Below are positions 24,930 to 34,011 of a stretch of DNA of 64,000 bases, one piece after another. This DNA comes from Paenibacillus antri. Lineage in GTDB: Bacteria > Bacillota > Bacilli > Paenibacillales > YIM-B00363. The DNA is taken from contig NZ_VCIW01000001.1 in the NCBI RefSeq assembly GCF_005765165.1, forward strand, positions 186,001 through 250,000. The letters are read 5' to 3'. The position numbers and the translations under genes were made by a program. Within the stretch, counting starts at the first letter, position 1, and the number at the start of each line of letters is the position of its first letter. The notes under the pieces are model-generated. The model was not told the DNA's origin. It did no database searches and saw only the letters and a program-made list of their open reading frames with translations.

Positions 24930-27614
24930 CTATCTCTTCGCCACCCGGAACGTCACGATCTTCTTTGCTCCGATCGTCGCCGTTTCCGTCGCCTTCGCGC
25001 CTTCGTACGGCTCCTCCAAGAAATTGCATTCCGACATCCCGGTCGTCGGTACCGGGAAGCCGATAGTGACGTCCGTCTCTCGGCGACCGACGTTATACAT
25101 CCGAACAACGACATCCCTACCGTCCGCCGCTCGCTTCACCGCGGATAAAAGCGCGTCCCCCTCGAGCCGCATAAAACTGCCTCTTCGCGCCAATCTCGGC
25201 TTGCCCGCATTGGGGTCGCGATCCGGGAAGACCCCGCCATTCATTCCGTCCTGCACCCAAGGTCTGCCCCGCTTCCAACGGGACTCCGCGATCGGCCGTT
25301 GCTTCGTCATCAGTCCCTGATGGAATCGCTCCGCCTCGCGGTAAAGCGTCGCAGGCGCGACTTCGCCGGGAACGAACGGACGAACGGCCAACTCGAACGT
25401 CCAGCTGCCGAGACATTGCCCCTTCGGCTGCCGATCCTCTTGCATGGGGATCGGTTCGCGAAGATGGATCGTCTCCACGCAGCGCAGCAGCGTGACGCTT
25501 GCGACCGTACCTACGTCGATCATCTCGTATTCGTGCAGCCCCTTCGCGAAAACCGCCGTCCCGATGCCGTTAGCGGAAGTCGCGAACCATTTCCAGAACG
25601 GCTGCGAGTTCGCGTCCCTCTTCCAGCCCGCGCCCTCGTTCCAAGCGCGCTCCGCGACGTCGAACTGCCCGCCCGCTAAGACGACCTCAGACGTCCCGTT
25701 CGTCGGGAAAAGCACCCTGATGCGGTGATCCTTGGCTCGATTGCAAACGTCGATGCGCATGGAAATTTCCGAAGCGTCCCGATCCAGTCGAAGAGTCACC
25801 TCGAACGAACAGACGACTCGTCCGGCGGATCGACTCTCGAGATCGGGGCTCAAGGAAACCGGAAGCGCCCAATCGAACCGGTAGACACACTCCTCGTACA
25901 ATTCGTTTTTCGTCCGGCGCATGTATTCTACCGGGCCGGACCAGACGAGAGCGGATTCCCCGGGCACCTGCCCGAACACATACAAATCCCCTCGATCGCC
26001 GGCGTCCTGAAAGCGCCCTTGCCCCCGGAGCACGGCGCCGGTCGACTTCTCCGTCACATCGAACGTACCGTCCGGCCGCACTTCGACGAGGAGGCGTTCG
26101 TTCTCCAACGTCGGCCGGGCGGGCAGCGGGCGATCGATGACGACGCGCCCCGTCGCGTTCGGGCGCAGGCGGTAAGCGGCATATCCCAAGGCAGGCACGC
26201 ACGGCTTCCATTCGACGACGTATCGATGTACGTCGATCACCCCGGGCAAGTTAATCGGACTTAACACTTGGCGCCGCAGGCGCTCCGCGGAGACGATGCG
26301 GTAAGGAACTTCCCGGCCGTCCGGATCTTCGATCGCGAAAGTCGACACCTCGTCCTCGGCCAGGAAGTCGACGTTCGTCCGAATCGTTCCGCCGCTCGCA
26401 AGCTGCGAAGTATTCATTACGAACAACAGGTGATCCGCCGCGTCGCAGCCTTCCGCGGACACGGCCGACGAGAGGATGTTTAGCTTCCTGTCGAGGACCT
26501 CGCCGGATAGCTCTTCGACCCGGCGGAACCGGTCCATCATATGGTCGTGAACGGCGTCCTGGCTGCAGCCGCAAATACTGTCATGGGGATGACACTCCAT
26601 GTACGCCCTCCATAAATAATCGATCGCGCCGGCATCGTATTCGTCGAGGTCCAATAGCTCGGTCCATGCGGATAAAGGCTCGACCCACTTTTCCAACAAG
26701 TCGTGGCACCTCAAGTTCGCCTGTTTGAGATATACCCGGCTGGAAAGCGTCCCCGCCAAAATCGAATACTCGAAGCATTCTCGTAATTCGCCATGAACGA
26801 CTTCGACTTGTTCCGGGGGAAGAGACTCCATGTATGCCTTAACGGCCGCCGCGTAATTCGGCAGCGTGTCGTGTACGAACTCCGCCTCCTCGCCATACAT
26901 CTTCCGGAGCTTTTCCAACACCTCGGGCAAATCGTATTGCGCCTCCAAGTGATCGACTCCGTTCATCATCGCGTAATGTCCCGACGGGTTGATTTTCTCC
27001 TCCCGTTCTCTTAAGCCTTCGAACACCAAACGGAGGATGGCCTCGTCATTCGGAAGCCGCTGCGCGCTGTTGTACCAGTAATACAACAGCATGCCGGCGA
27101 CCTCGGAGCCGTCGGGGCTTCTCCATTTAACGAAAGGGCTTTCATGACTCTCGATATCTAAGCCTCTTCCGAAGATGCAATTGTCGATGCCGGCTTGTCG
27201 GAACAACTGCGGCATCTGCCCCGCGAGGCCGAAGTGATCCGGCAAATAACCGACCTTCATCTCCCCTCCGAGCGCTCGGGACGTCCGGATCCCTTCCATC
27301 AAATTGCGTACGGTCGATTCCCCGCTCGTCAGGAACAGATCGTTTTGCTGATACCATGGACCGACGAGAATTCGGCCGGATCGGATGTACTGCTCCAGCC
27401 GTTCCCGCCGCTCCGGCCGCAGCGCGTAATAATCCTCAAGCACGATCGTTTGGCCGTCGAGGTGGAAGTACTTGAAATCAGACTCCCGGTCCAGCAAATC
27501 CAACAGGTTGTCGATTAAATGTGCGAGACGATAACGGAACTGCTCGAACGTCAGATACCACTCCCGATCCCAATGCGTATGCGAGATAAAGTGATACGTC
27601 TTTCTTGGTTTCAA
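24930..27614 (-). CDS. GH38 alpha-mannosidase, second copy
   Basis: 894 residues. Zinc ligands H14 and D16 in SHTHWDREWY, nucleophile D126 in VGYLPDHFGLAGQMPQ, and ECHPHDSICGCSQD. The N-terminal domain resembles MngB/YbgG-type enzymes. No signal peptide. TTG start: AAGGAGGAG stands eight bases before it and no better codon exists. It differs clearly from the other GH38 in the window, so the two probably serve different linkages or substrates. Its own promoter carries the perfect 22-bp palindrome. Confidence 0.92.
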   Translation of the reverse strand: MKPRKTYHFISHTHWDREWYLTFEQFRYRLAHLIDNLLDLLDRESDFKYFHLDGQTIVLEDYYALRPERRERLEQYIRSGRILVGPWYQQNDLFLTSGESTVRNLMEGIRTSRALGGEMKVGYLPDHFGLAGQMPQLFRQAGIDNCIFGRGLDIESHESPFVKWRSPDGSEVAGMLLYYWYNSAQRLPNDEAILRLVFEGLREREEKINPSGHYAMMNGVDHLEAQYDLPEVLEKLRKMYGEEAEFVHDTLPNYAAAVKAYMESLPPEQVEVVHGELRECFEYSILAGTLSSRVYLKQANLRCHDLLEKWVEPLSAWTELLDLDEYDAGAIDYLWRAYMECHPHDSICGCSQDAVHDHMMDRFRRVEELSGEVLDRKLNILSSAVSAEGCDAADHLLFVMNTSQLASGGTIRTNVDFLAEDEVSTFAIEDPDGREVPYRIVSAERLRRQVLSPINLPGVIDVHRYVVEWKPCVPALGYAAYRLRPNATGRVVIDRPLPARPTLENERLLVEVRPDGTFDVTEKSTGAVLRGQGRFQDAGDRGDLYVFGQVPGESALVWSGPVEYMRRTKNELYEECVYRFDWALPVSLSPDLESRSAGRVVCSFEVTLRLDRDASEISMRIDVCNRAKDHRIRVLFPTNGTSEVVLAGGQFDVAERAWNEGAGWKRDANSQPFWKWFATSANGIGTAVFAKGLHEYEMIDVGTVASVTLLRCVETIHLREPIPMQEDRQPKGQCLGSWTFELAVRPFVPGEVAPATLYREAERFHQGLMTKQRPIAESRWKRGRPWVQDGMNGGVFPDRDPNAGKPRLARRGSFMRLEGDALLSAVKRAADGRDVVVRMYNVGRRETDVTIGFPVPTTGMSECNFLEEPYEGAKATETATIGAKKIVTFRVAKR

Positions 27615-27647
27615 AATGGACTCCTCCTTGATTGGCCGTTACGTCAC

Positions 27648-27682
27648 ATTATATTGCCGCCCTTATTGACATGTCAATAAGG
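27648..27682 (-). promoter_or_regulatory. GH38 promoter with perfect 22-bp operator palindrome
   Basis: CCTTATTGACA and its exact complement abut at 27661-27682. On the minus strand TTGACA (27677-27672), 18-base spacer and TATAAT (27653-27648) form a near-consensus promoter whose -35 lies inside the palindrome. A repressor bound here would block polymerase. The regulator encoded immediately upstream is the obvious candidate. Confidence 0.8.
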
Positions 27683-27700
27683 ATGATTAATGACATATCT

Positions 27701-28825
27701 TTAGAATGGCGGCGCGGAGGATTTCCGTACAATCAATCGGGTCGTCAGCCGTTTCGTCATAAGCCCTCCGTCGCGCTTCCAGCTTCCGTCGATGATCATC
27801 CTCGCGGCTTGGCTTCCGAATTCGAAAAATTGCTGTTCGACCGTCGTCAACGGCACCTCCAGATGCTCGCAAAACGGCAAATTGTCGAATCCCGTAATCG
27901 AAAGTCGGCCCGGGACGGGAACGTCGGCGACCGCCGCCGCTTTCATAAATTGGACCGCAGTCACGTCGTTCACCGCAGCGATCGCGGTCGGCGGCTCCGG
28001 TAGCGCAAGCAGTTCTCCCAACAGCCGCTGCGCAAGCTCCGGCCATTCCGTGCCAATGATTGGAGCGTCGACGCGCCGTGCGTCGACGATGTACTCCCGC
28101 CGCAGCGGGATCCCGCCGTCGATTAACGCCTGGCAATACCCCTTGAACCGTTCCTTGACGGACCCCGTCTCCTGGGGATCGAGACCCACATAGGCGATCC
28201 GCTGGTGGCCCAATTCGACTAAGTGCGAGACGACGCCGTACATGCCGGCGGAATTGTCCGTCAGCACGCTTGCGGATTCGATCCCCTCGATTTGCCTATC
28301 GATCAGCACGAAGGGAATGTCCCGAATCAACATGTCGCTGTAGACTCCTATGTTCTCGGGACCCGCATGCGGGTACACGATGATGCCGGACACGCCGTCC
28401 TGCTGCAGCCGCATCAAGATTTCTCTCTCTTTCTCGGGCTCGTTGCCGGAGCAATGGAAGGTCATATAATAACCCGATTCCCGGCATGTCTGCTCGACGC
28501 CACGCAAGATGTCGTAACCGTACCGTTCGTCGAAAGGAAGCACGACGGATAAGATCGGCAGCTTGCCGAGCGGTAATTGTTCTCCGGGTGCCGGCTGCTC
28601 CATCGGCTCGCGAATGAAACTGCCGCGCTTTTTCACCCGATAAACGATGCCTCGCTGCACCAATTCGTTGATTGCGCGGGTTACCGTAATTCGACTCACT
28701 CCGTATATTTCCATTAATTCATGATCAGTCGGAATTTTATCTCCGGGCTTCAGCGCCCTGTCCCGGATTCTGCCCAGGATGTCGTCGATGATCGTCTGGT
28801 ATTGGGGTTTCTTCTTGTCGCTCAT
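27701..28825 (-). CDS. GntR-family regulator with LacI-type sensor
   Basis: 374 residues. GntR winged helix (LKPGDKIPTDHELMEIYGVS, RITVTRAINELVQRGIVYR, KRGSFIREP) followed by a LacI-type sugar sensor (LSVVLPFDERYGYDILRGVE, GVSGIIVYPHAGPENI, FVLIDRQIEGIESASVL). It probably represses the mannoside locus and is induced by a sugar. Upstream (28841-28861) lies an operator-like element, consistent with autoregulation. Confidence 0.9.
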   Translation of the reverse strand: MSDKKKPQYQTIIDDILGRIRDRALKPGDKIPTDHELMEIYGVSRITVTRAINELVQRGIVYRVKKRGSFIREPMEQPAPGEQLPLGKLPILSVVLPFDERYGYDILRGVEQTCRESGYYMTFHCSGNEPEKEREILMRLQQDGVSGIIVYPHAGPENIGVYSDMLIRDIPFVLIDRQIEGIESASVLTDNSAGMYGVVSHLVELGHQRIAYVGLDPQETGSVKERFKGYCQALIDGGIPLRREYIVDARRVDAPIIGTEWPELAQRLLGELLALPEPPTAIAAVNDVTAVQFMKAAAVADVPVPGRLSITGFDNLPFCEHLEVPLTTVEQQFFEFGSQAARMIIDGSWKRDGGLMTKRLTTRLIVRKSSAPPF

Positions 28826-28840
28826 GGATAACCGTCCTAT

Positions 28841-28861
28841 CTTATAATGTCATGTCATAAA
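28841..28861. promoter_or_regulatory. operator-like element before the regulator gene
   Basis: TTATGACATGACATTATAAG on the minus strand matches the dyad pattern TTATTGACATGTCAATAA with a few changes. It sits about 16 bases before the regulator's start. Confidence 0.5.
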
Positions 28862-29183
28862 CTATCATGTCTGAATTATAACCTCTCATAATATGAATAG
28901 CCAATTGAAATCCGAAAAGATAAGTGGACCTAATGGTCTCATGGAGATTCAGTTATTTAGATGTCTGGGTACATAGCCTTAAGGATTTTTCGCAGACCCG
29001 AGTCCTAAGTTGCTCTGGCGCTTTACCATCAATACCCGCGGCACTTTAGGCGCTTCAGGAGTGTTTTTGTAACATATTATTTATAATTATACTTTAACCT
29101 TTTTATAATTGACATATTGTCATATTACAAATAGTATTTAGTCTGTAAACGCTTTTATCACCTTTTCCAGGGAGGGGATTTTG
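28862..29183. other. divergent intergenic region
   Basis: About 320 bases between the regulator and the 1,367-residue secreted protein. Besides the promoter at 29109-29137 and another ATCATGTCTGAATTATAA-type half-site near 28865, I see no gene or RNA. Confidence 0.5.
29109..29137 (+). promoter_or_regulatory. promoter with overlapping operator dyad
   Basis: TTGACA (29109-29114), 17 bases, TAGTAT (29132-29137). TGACATATTGTCA (29110-29122) is a dyad with the same TGACA arms as the 22-bp palindrome but a three-base centre. It drives the secreted protein starting at 29184. Confidence 0.65.
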
Positions 29184-32100
29184 ATGATGAAAAGATGGTT
29201 TTCGCTTAGCCTGGCGGTCAGTATGAGCGTAGGCTCAGCGATTCCGACGATCGCCTCGGCGGGGCCGCCGGCGGAACGCGCCGAAGTCATTCGAACGACG
29301 TTCCAGACGAACGCGGGGTATGACCCGGCGCACGACATTCAAACGGATGCCGTGATGGTGTTCCCGATGACGCTCGATTCGTCGGAACAGCTTGTACGAT
29401 CATGGTTGGACAAGGGCTACCAGGTCGACACGATGCTCTCTATCAGCCACGACTGGCACGGCGACTACGCGCAAGGCCGATATGACGGGCGCTCCCACCA
29501 AGATGAAGTGCAGCTCGACCGCTCCGGGAATCCATACATGCATCCGACGCCCGGCACCGGATACGTCGTACCGACCCGAGAGTGGAACGAGTATGTATTC
29601 GAGTTCGCACGCAGAACGATCGATGCAGGCGCGCGGCGCGTCGTCTTCGAAGAGCCCGAATTTTGGAATGGAGCCGGGTATTCCGATGCTTTCAAACGGG
29701 AATGGGCCGACTATTACGGCTCGCCATGGGAAGACCCTCAAAGCTCTCTTGCCGCAGGCTTCAAGAGCGAACAGCTGAAATCATATCTGTATAAGCGCTC
29801 GATCGACGAGATTTCCACGAAAATTAAACAACGCTACCCCAAAGTCGAGGTGCTTGTCGCCTCCCATAGTACGGTCAATTATAACAATTACGGGATCGTC
29901 GCATTGAATGCGGAACTGTACGATCTGCCGAACGTGGACGGCTTTATCGGCCAGACCTGGTCGGATACCGCGAAATATCCGATTACATACGCAGGTCAAA
30001 GCCAAGAGCGGCTGTTCGAATCGGCTTACTTGGAATACTCCTCTCTCTCCTCGCTCAAGACGGATCGGGACGGGAAGGATTTATACGCCTTGGCCGATCC
30101 GGCCGCGGATAACGCTGCGTTCGATTGGCAGGAGCTGGAGTACGCTTATAAGACCACCGTTTCGGCACAGTTGCTGCAACCGGGCTTTCAACAATTCCAA
30201 GTGCTTCCTTGGTCGGTTCGCGCCTTCGCGCCCGCGCCGTTGCAGTATAAGTCGATTCAGATGAACGTCTTCGAAGCGCTGAAGTCAATGTACGGAATGC
30301 CGACGGATGTGCTGGCCGGGTCGCAGGGGATCTCGATGCTCGTCTCGGATACGCTCACTTGGCAGAACAGCTCGGGGCCGAGAGCCGGCATGGAGTCCGT
30401 CGTCGGCCCTTCCGTCCCGTTGGTGGAACGCGGGATCCCGTTACGGATGCTTCCGGTCGAAAGAATCTCGAAGGAAGCCTTGAAGGATACACGCCTCTTG
30501 ATCCTAAGCTATGACAACTGGAAGCCGGTCAAAGAAGAAACCAATCGGGTCATCTCGGATTGGGTCAAGAGCGGCGGCGTGCTTTTATATTTAGGGGGAT
30601 ATAACCCATATCAAGAAGCGGACGGTTGGTGGAAGACTAACGGTTTTGCTTCGCCGCAGGAGGATTTGTGGCAACGGCTGGAGCTCGGGGTTCAGGCCGG
30701 AAGCGAGACGCTTCTCGGCGTCGCCGGCGGGAGCGCAGCCCTTACGCCGGCGCCTGACGGTGCCTCCATCGCCGGCTCGGAATCGCTGACCGTGCCGGGG
30801 AGATACCGCCTCACCGCTTATACACCGGAGGGCGTCGTCCCGTTGTACACCTACAACGACCGCACCGTCGCTTTCGAGCAAAATATCGGCGCGGGAAGCG
30901 TTGTCGTGTTCGGCGTCGAGCCCTCCTACTTCGCCTCCAGCGCTCGCTCGGCAGAGCTTATTCGGCAGCTGAGCCGATATGCGTTAGGGAAAGGCGGCCA
31001 CGTATACATGGAATCTAACACAATGATCGCCCGCAGAGGTCCGTATATATCCATTCAAGCGTTGTCACAGCCCGCAATCGTCCACGGCAATTATTTAGAC
31101 CTGTACGATTCAAGGCTGTCGGTCGTCTCGAAGGCCGAGCTGCTTCCATACTCTTCCGCGCTGCTTCTCGATATCTCCAAGATGATTAAGACGAAACCGA
31201 GTCTGCTGTTCGTTAACGGAGAAGTCATCGAGAAGCAAGAAGCGATGGAGTTGACGTCCTATGTCGTAGAAGGACCAGCGGATGCACGGGCTATCGCAAG
31301 ACTCGGCTCCGACCAGCGCTACCCCGTCGGTGTAACGGCCGAATCCGCCGAGGGACAAACCGTGAACGTTCAATGGGAATGGGATAACTCGAGCCGGACG
31401 CTGCTCGTCGGACACATGCACGACCCAACGGGCGTGCGTGTCGCCATCCATTGGTCGAAGCCCCCTATCGAAGATTCCGCTAGAATGGAACTGCAGGAGC
31501 TCTCCATACCGTTCAACAATAAAGGGTTGGACCTGCCGTACATCTACTCCGTCACCGGACCGAACGGAACGCTCGAGCACATGCGATTCGTCGACGCCAC
31601 CGGCGAGATGGTGCTCAAACTGAATGTCAACGATCGTCCGGACGCGGAGCTGTTCCTTGAGCTCGCGAACAACTTCGTCGTCAGCGCTTCGCCGGACGCG
31701 ACGCAATGGACGGAAATTTTAAACTCGTTCGACATGTTCGATGCGGACATTCATGACGTCACCAACCGGGGCAAGTTCGCCGTCGATCCGGTTCCTTACG
31801 CCTCCTCTGAGGGAGACCTTTATTTGAAGCTCGAGGACGGATCGAAGCAAGACGGGTGGGGCGCGGCGATCTACGGCATTACGTTCCGGTACGAGGCTCC
31901 GTTGCCGCCGCTGCACATTCAGAGCAACCCTAGCGCACCGCTTCGGGTCAAGGCAGGCGAGTCGAAGACTGTCTCGCTTTCGGTTGCGAACCGGACCGGC
32001 GCCGCGCAGACTGTGCACACTCAGGCGGCGCCGATCGACACCGTTCAATCGCTTGTCTCCTTCGTTCCGGCAACGTCCGGAGAATCGGAGTACCTCACGG

Positions 32101-33287
32101 AGGATCATGGATCCGGCGTCAATCCCGGCTTATTCCGATACGCGGACGTCTCGAACTACTTCGTATACCGCCTGCCGGTCGCGCTTGGAGCGATGCAGCC
32201 GACGCTTACGCTCCAAATCGAAAACCAATTCGAGGTTTCGCTATCTTCCGACGGCGTGAACTGGACCGTCGTGGACGCGGAGCCGAATCTTGTCACGGAC
32301 GGATCGAACCGAAAGAGTCGATCATATCCGGTAGACGGCTTTCTGAACGAAAACCGCGAGTTCTTCGTCAAAATCGGGGACAGTCATAAAGAAACCGGCC
32401 ACGGCGCGTTATTGACCAAGGTAGACGTTTCGGGCACGATGTTTATCGCGAATCCCGTTACAGTCTCGCCACCTTCGTTTCTCCTTGAACCGAACGAGAC
32501 GAAGGTGATTACGGTAACGATCGGCGCGAACCCCGACACGCCGTCCGGCATGTTCGACCAACCGTTGAGATTTACCGTCGGCAGCGGCACCCAAACCTAC
32601 GAGATCCCTGTGGAGTTCGCTTGGCAAGAACCGGTTTATACGGCAACCGCAGCTCCGGATTCGATCGTTGCGGACGGCCGAATCGACCCGGGCGAGTGGG
32701 ACGGGGCATCCGAAATCGAAGTGTCGACGACCTCTGTCGCGGTGAGTCGGTACGGGAAAATATGGGGGAGCCAAACGTCGGCGGCCGACCTTCGGTCGCG
32801 GTATCGCGTGCAATGGGACCGTCAGTACTTGTATTTGCTGGAGCAGCGGGAAGACGATGTTCTCAATTTCACGGAAAACGCTAATCGCATGTATTTATCC
32901 GATGCGACCATGCTTTTCTTGGATATAAATCACGACAAGACAGGGTCGCAATACCTAAGCGGCGATTATGCCGTCATGCTCTCTCCGAGCGGCACCGACG
33001 GCGCGCCTCACGCTTACATACGTCAAGGAAACGACGCAGGTGTACTGGAGTACCCGATAACGGATACGATCGTCGGTTCATCCATCGACGGCGGCGCGTA
33101 TACAATGGAAGTGGCGATCCCTTGGAGCTCGCTGCAGACGACTCCCTTCGCTCCCGCCGGCGGCACGATCGTTGGCATGACGATTTTATCGACGGACAAC
33201 GACGGCCCCGACGACTGGGGGCAAATCATGTGGATTGGCGACGGCGACGATCAGGCGAAATGGGCCGATATGCAGTTGGCTGATTAA
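29184..33287 (+). CDS. large secreted multidomain protein, putative glycoside hydrolase
   Basis: 1,367 residues from ATG 29184 (GGAGGGG six bases upstream). Signal peptide to about residue 28. Residues 30-600 look like a TIM-barrel glycosidase followed by a glutaminase-like domain (MLSISHDWHGDYAQGRYDGR, RRVVFEEPEFWNGAGYSDAF, VEVLVASHSTVNYNNYGIVA, GGVLLYLGGYNPYQE). Two similar beta-sandwich domains follow (about 790-915, and 960-1090 with VSLSSDGVNWTVVDAEPNLV), then an NEW3-like segment, then a C-terminal CBM9-like module from about 1160 (ADGRIDPGEWDGASEIEVST, LDINHDKTGSQYLSGDYAVM) that closely matches the GxGYxYP protein. Divergent from the mannosidase locus and sharing its operator type. Specific family not recognised. 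Confidence 0.8.
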   Translation: MMKRWFSLSLAVSMSVGSAIPTIASAGPPAERAEVIRTTFQTNAGYDPAHDIQTDAVMVFPMTLDSSEQLVRSWLDKGYQVDTMLSISHDWHGDYAQGRYDGRSHQDEVQLDRSGNPYMHPTPGTGYVVPTREWNEYVFEFARRTIDAGARRVVFEEPEFWNGAGYSDAFKREWADYYGSPWEDPQSSLAAGFKSEQLKSYLYKRSIDEISTKIKQRYPKVEVLVASHSTVNYNNYGIVALNAELYDLPNVDGFIGQTWSDTAKYPITYAGQSQERLFESAYLEYSSLSSLKTDRDGKDLYALADPAADNAAFDWQELEYAYKTTVSAQLLQPGFQQFQVLPWSVRAFAPAPLQYKSIQMNVFEALKSMYGMPTDVLAGSQGISMLVSDTLTWQNSSGPRAGMESVVGPSVPLVERGIPLRMLPVERISKEALKDTRLLILSYDNWKPVKEETNRVISDWVKSGGVLLYLGGYNPYQEADGWWKTNGFASPQEDLWQRLELGVQAGSETLLGVAGGSAALTPAPDGASIAGSESLTVPGRYRLTAYTPEGVVPLYTYNDRTVAFEQNIGAGSVVVFGVEPSYFASSARSAELIRQLSRYALGKGGHVYMESNTMIARRGPYISIQALSQPAIVHGNYLDLYDSRLSVVSKAELLPYSSALLLDISKMIKTKPSLLFVNGEVIEKQEAMELTSYVVEGPADARAIARLGSDQRYPVGVTAESAEGQTVNVQWEWDNSSRTLLVGHMHDPTGVRVAIHWSKPPIEDSARMELQELSIPFNNKGLDLPYIYSVTGPNGTLEHMRFVDATGEMVLKLNVNDRPDAELFLELANNFVVSASPDATQWTEILNSFDMFDADIHDVTNRGKFAVDPVPYASSEGDLYLKLEDGSKQDGWGAAIYGITFRYEAPLPPLHIQSNPSAPLRVKAGESKTVSLSVANRTGAAQTVHTQAAPIDTVQSLVSFVPATSGESEYLTEDHGSGVNPGLFRYADVSNYFVYRLPVALGAMQPTLTLQIENQFEVSLSSDGVNWTVVDAEPNLVTDGSNRKSRSYPVDGFLNENREFFVKIGDSHKETGHGALLTKVDVSGTMFIANPVTVSPPSFLLEPNETKVITVTIGANPDTPSGMFDQPLRFTVGSGTQTYEIPVEFAWQEPVYTATAAPDSIVADGRIDPGEWDGASEIEVSTTSVAVSRYGKIWGSQTSAADLRSRYRVQWDRQYLYLLEQREDDVLNFTENANRMYLSDATMLFLDINHDKTGSQYLSGDYAVMLSPSGTDGAPHAYIRQGNDAGVLEYPITDTIVGSSIDGGAYTMEVAIPWSSLQTTPFAPAGGTIVGMTILSTDNDGPDDWGQIMWIGDGDDQAKWADMQLAD

Positions 33288-33302
33288 TCGACAACCGAAA
33301 AT

Positions 33303-33338
33303 GCCGCAGCCTCGAGTAGCGAATACTCGGGCTGCGGC
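33303..33338. terminator. strong hairpin after the secreted protein gene
   Basis: GCCGCAGCC..CGAGTA pairs with TACTCG..GGCTGCGGC with one bulged base and loop GCGAA. It ends the transcript of the large gene about 15 bases after its stop. Confidence 0.6.
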
Positions 33339-33376
33339 TCATAGCGGTTATCGATTGATCCCACATATCCCCAGAT

Positions 33377-33647
33377 TCACATGAGCTTTTTCGCGTTATA
33401 CATGATTTCCCATATTTTCTCGTATCGCCGGTACTGCATTTCATGATGACTGGGGCCAACTCCCCGACGATTGCCGCGCTTACATCTCCCCTTCTTGAAA
33501 ATCCTATTGAGTATCCTTTTCTTCCCGAAGATGTCGTCATTTCGACCACACAGTAGTCTCTCTTTAGCACGGTATAACCGCCAATCCACAAAGGTTTTCC
33601 AACAGTACTTCAACGTTGCGCGCGATAATACTACTAATCGTCTCCAT
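33377..33647 (-). pseudogene. N-terminal remnant of a mandelate racemase/enolase-superfamily protein
   Basis: Segments in changing frames read METISSIIARNVEVLLEN, then KPLWIGGYTVLKRDYCVVEM continuing TTSSGRKGYSIGFSRRGD and SAAIVGELAPVI, then YEKIWEIMYNAKKLM and a stop. This is the capping-domain order of the mandelate racemase/muconate-lactonising branch. The barrel with the metal ligands is absent, so the gene is dead. Upstream at 33670-33850 another protein-like stretch (YWTYLHYEGVDYFHGAIRQA) in a different frame may be part of the same or another lost gene. Confidence 0.55.
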
Positions 33648-33914
33648 CGTACATTCACAATCCCTTCCGTTGTTATTTCAAATAGCACCTCGCAGTAACT
33701 CTCCGCGAATAACTGATTGAAGCGTTGAACAGAGCTGACTAGGCGCAGAACAGGACTGGTTCCCGAATGCCTGACGGATTGCTCCATGGAAGTAGTCGAC
33801 CCCTTCGTAGTGGAGATAAGTCCAGTATACGAAGCGACCGGAGGCGACACATTCCACAAATTAAAAGCACCCGATTGGAATAACCTTTAGAAGTTTGGGC
33901 GGGTAAAAGATAAG

Positions 33915-33945
33915 GAGCCAGGCGTTCTGTTGTCGCTTGGCTCCG
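33915..33945. terminator. hairpin, terminator-like
   Basis: GGAGCCAGGCG pairs with CGCTTGGCTCC (one G-T) around a nine-base loop. No strong T-run. It stands between two gene remnants. Confidence 0.4.
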
Positions 33946-34011
33946 TGATTTCCGTGTGGTGGCATGCTAAGGGTGTGTCAAGAATTTTGTGTAAAAACTC
34001 CTAGTGAAAAC

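Noticed and set aside
33968-34000. TGTGTCAAGAATTTTGTGTA, similar to ends of IS256-family elements
   Set aside because: No transposase and no partner repeat were found nearby, so at most a scar; not annotated.
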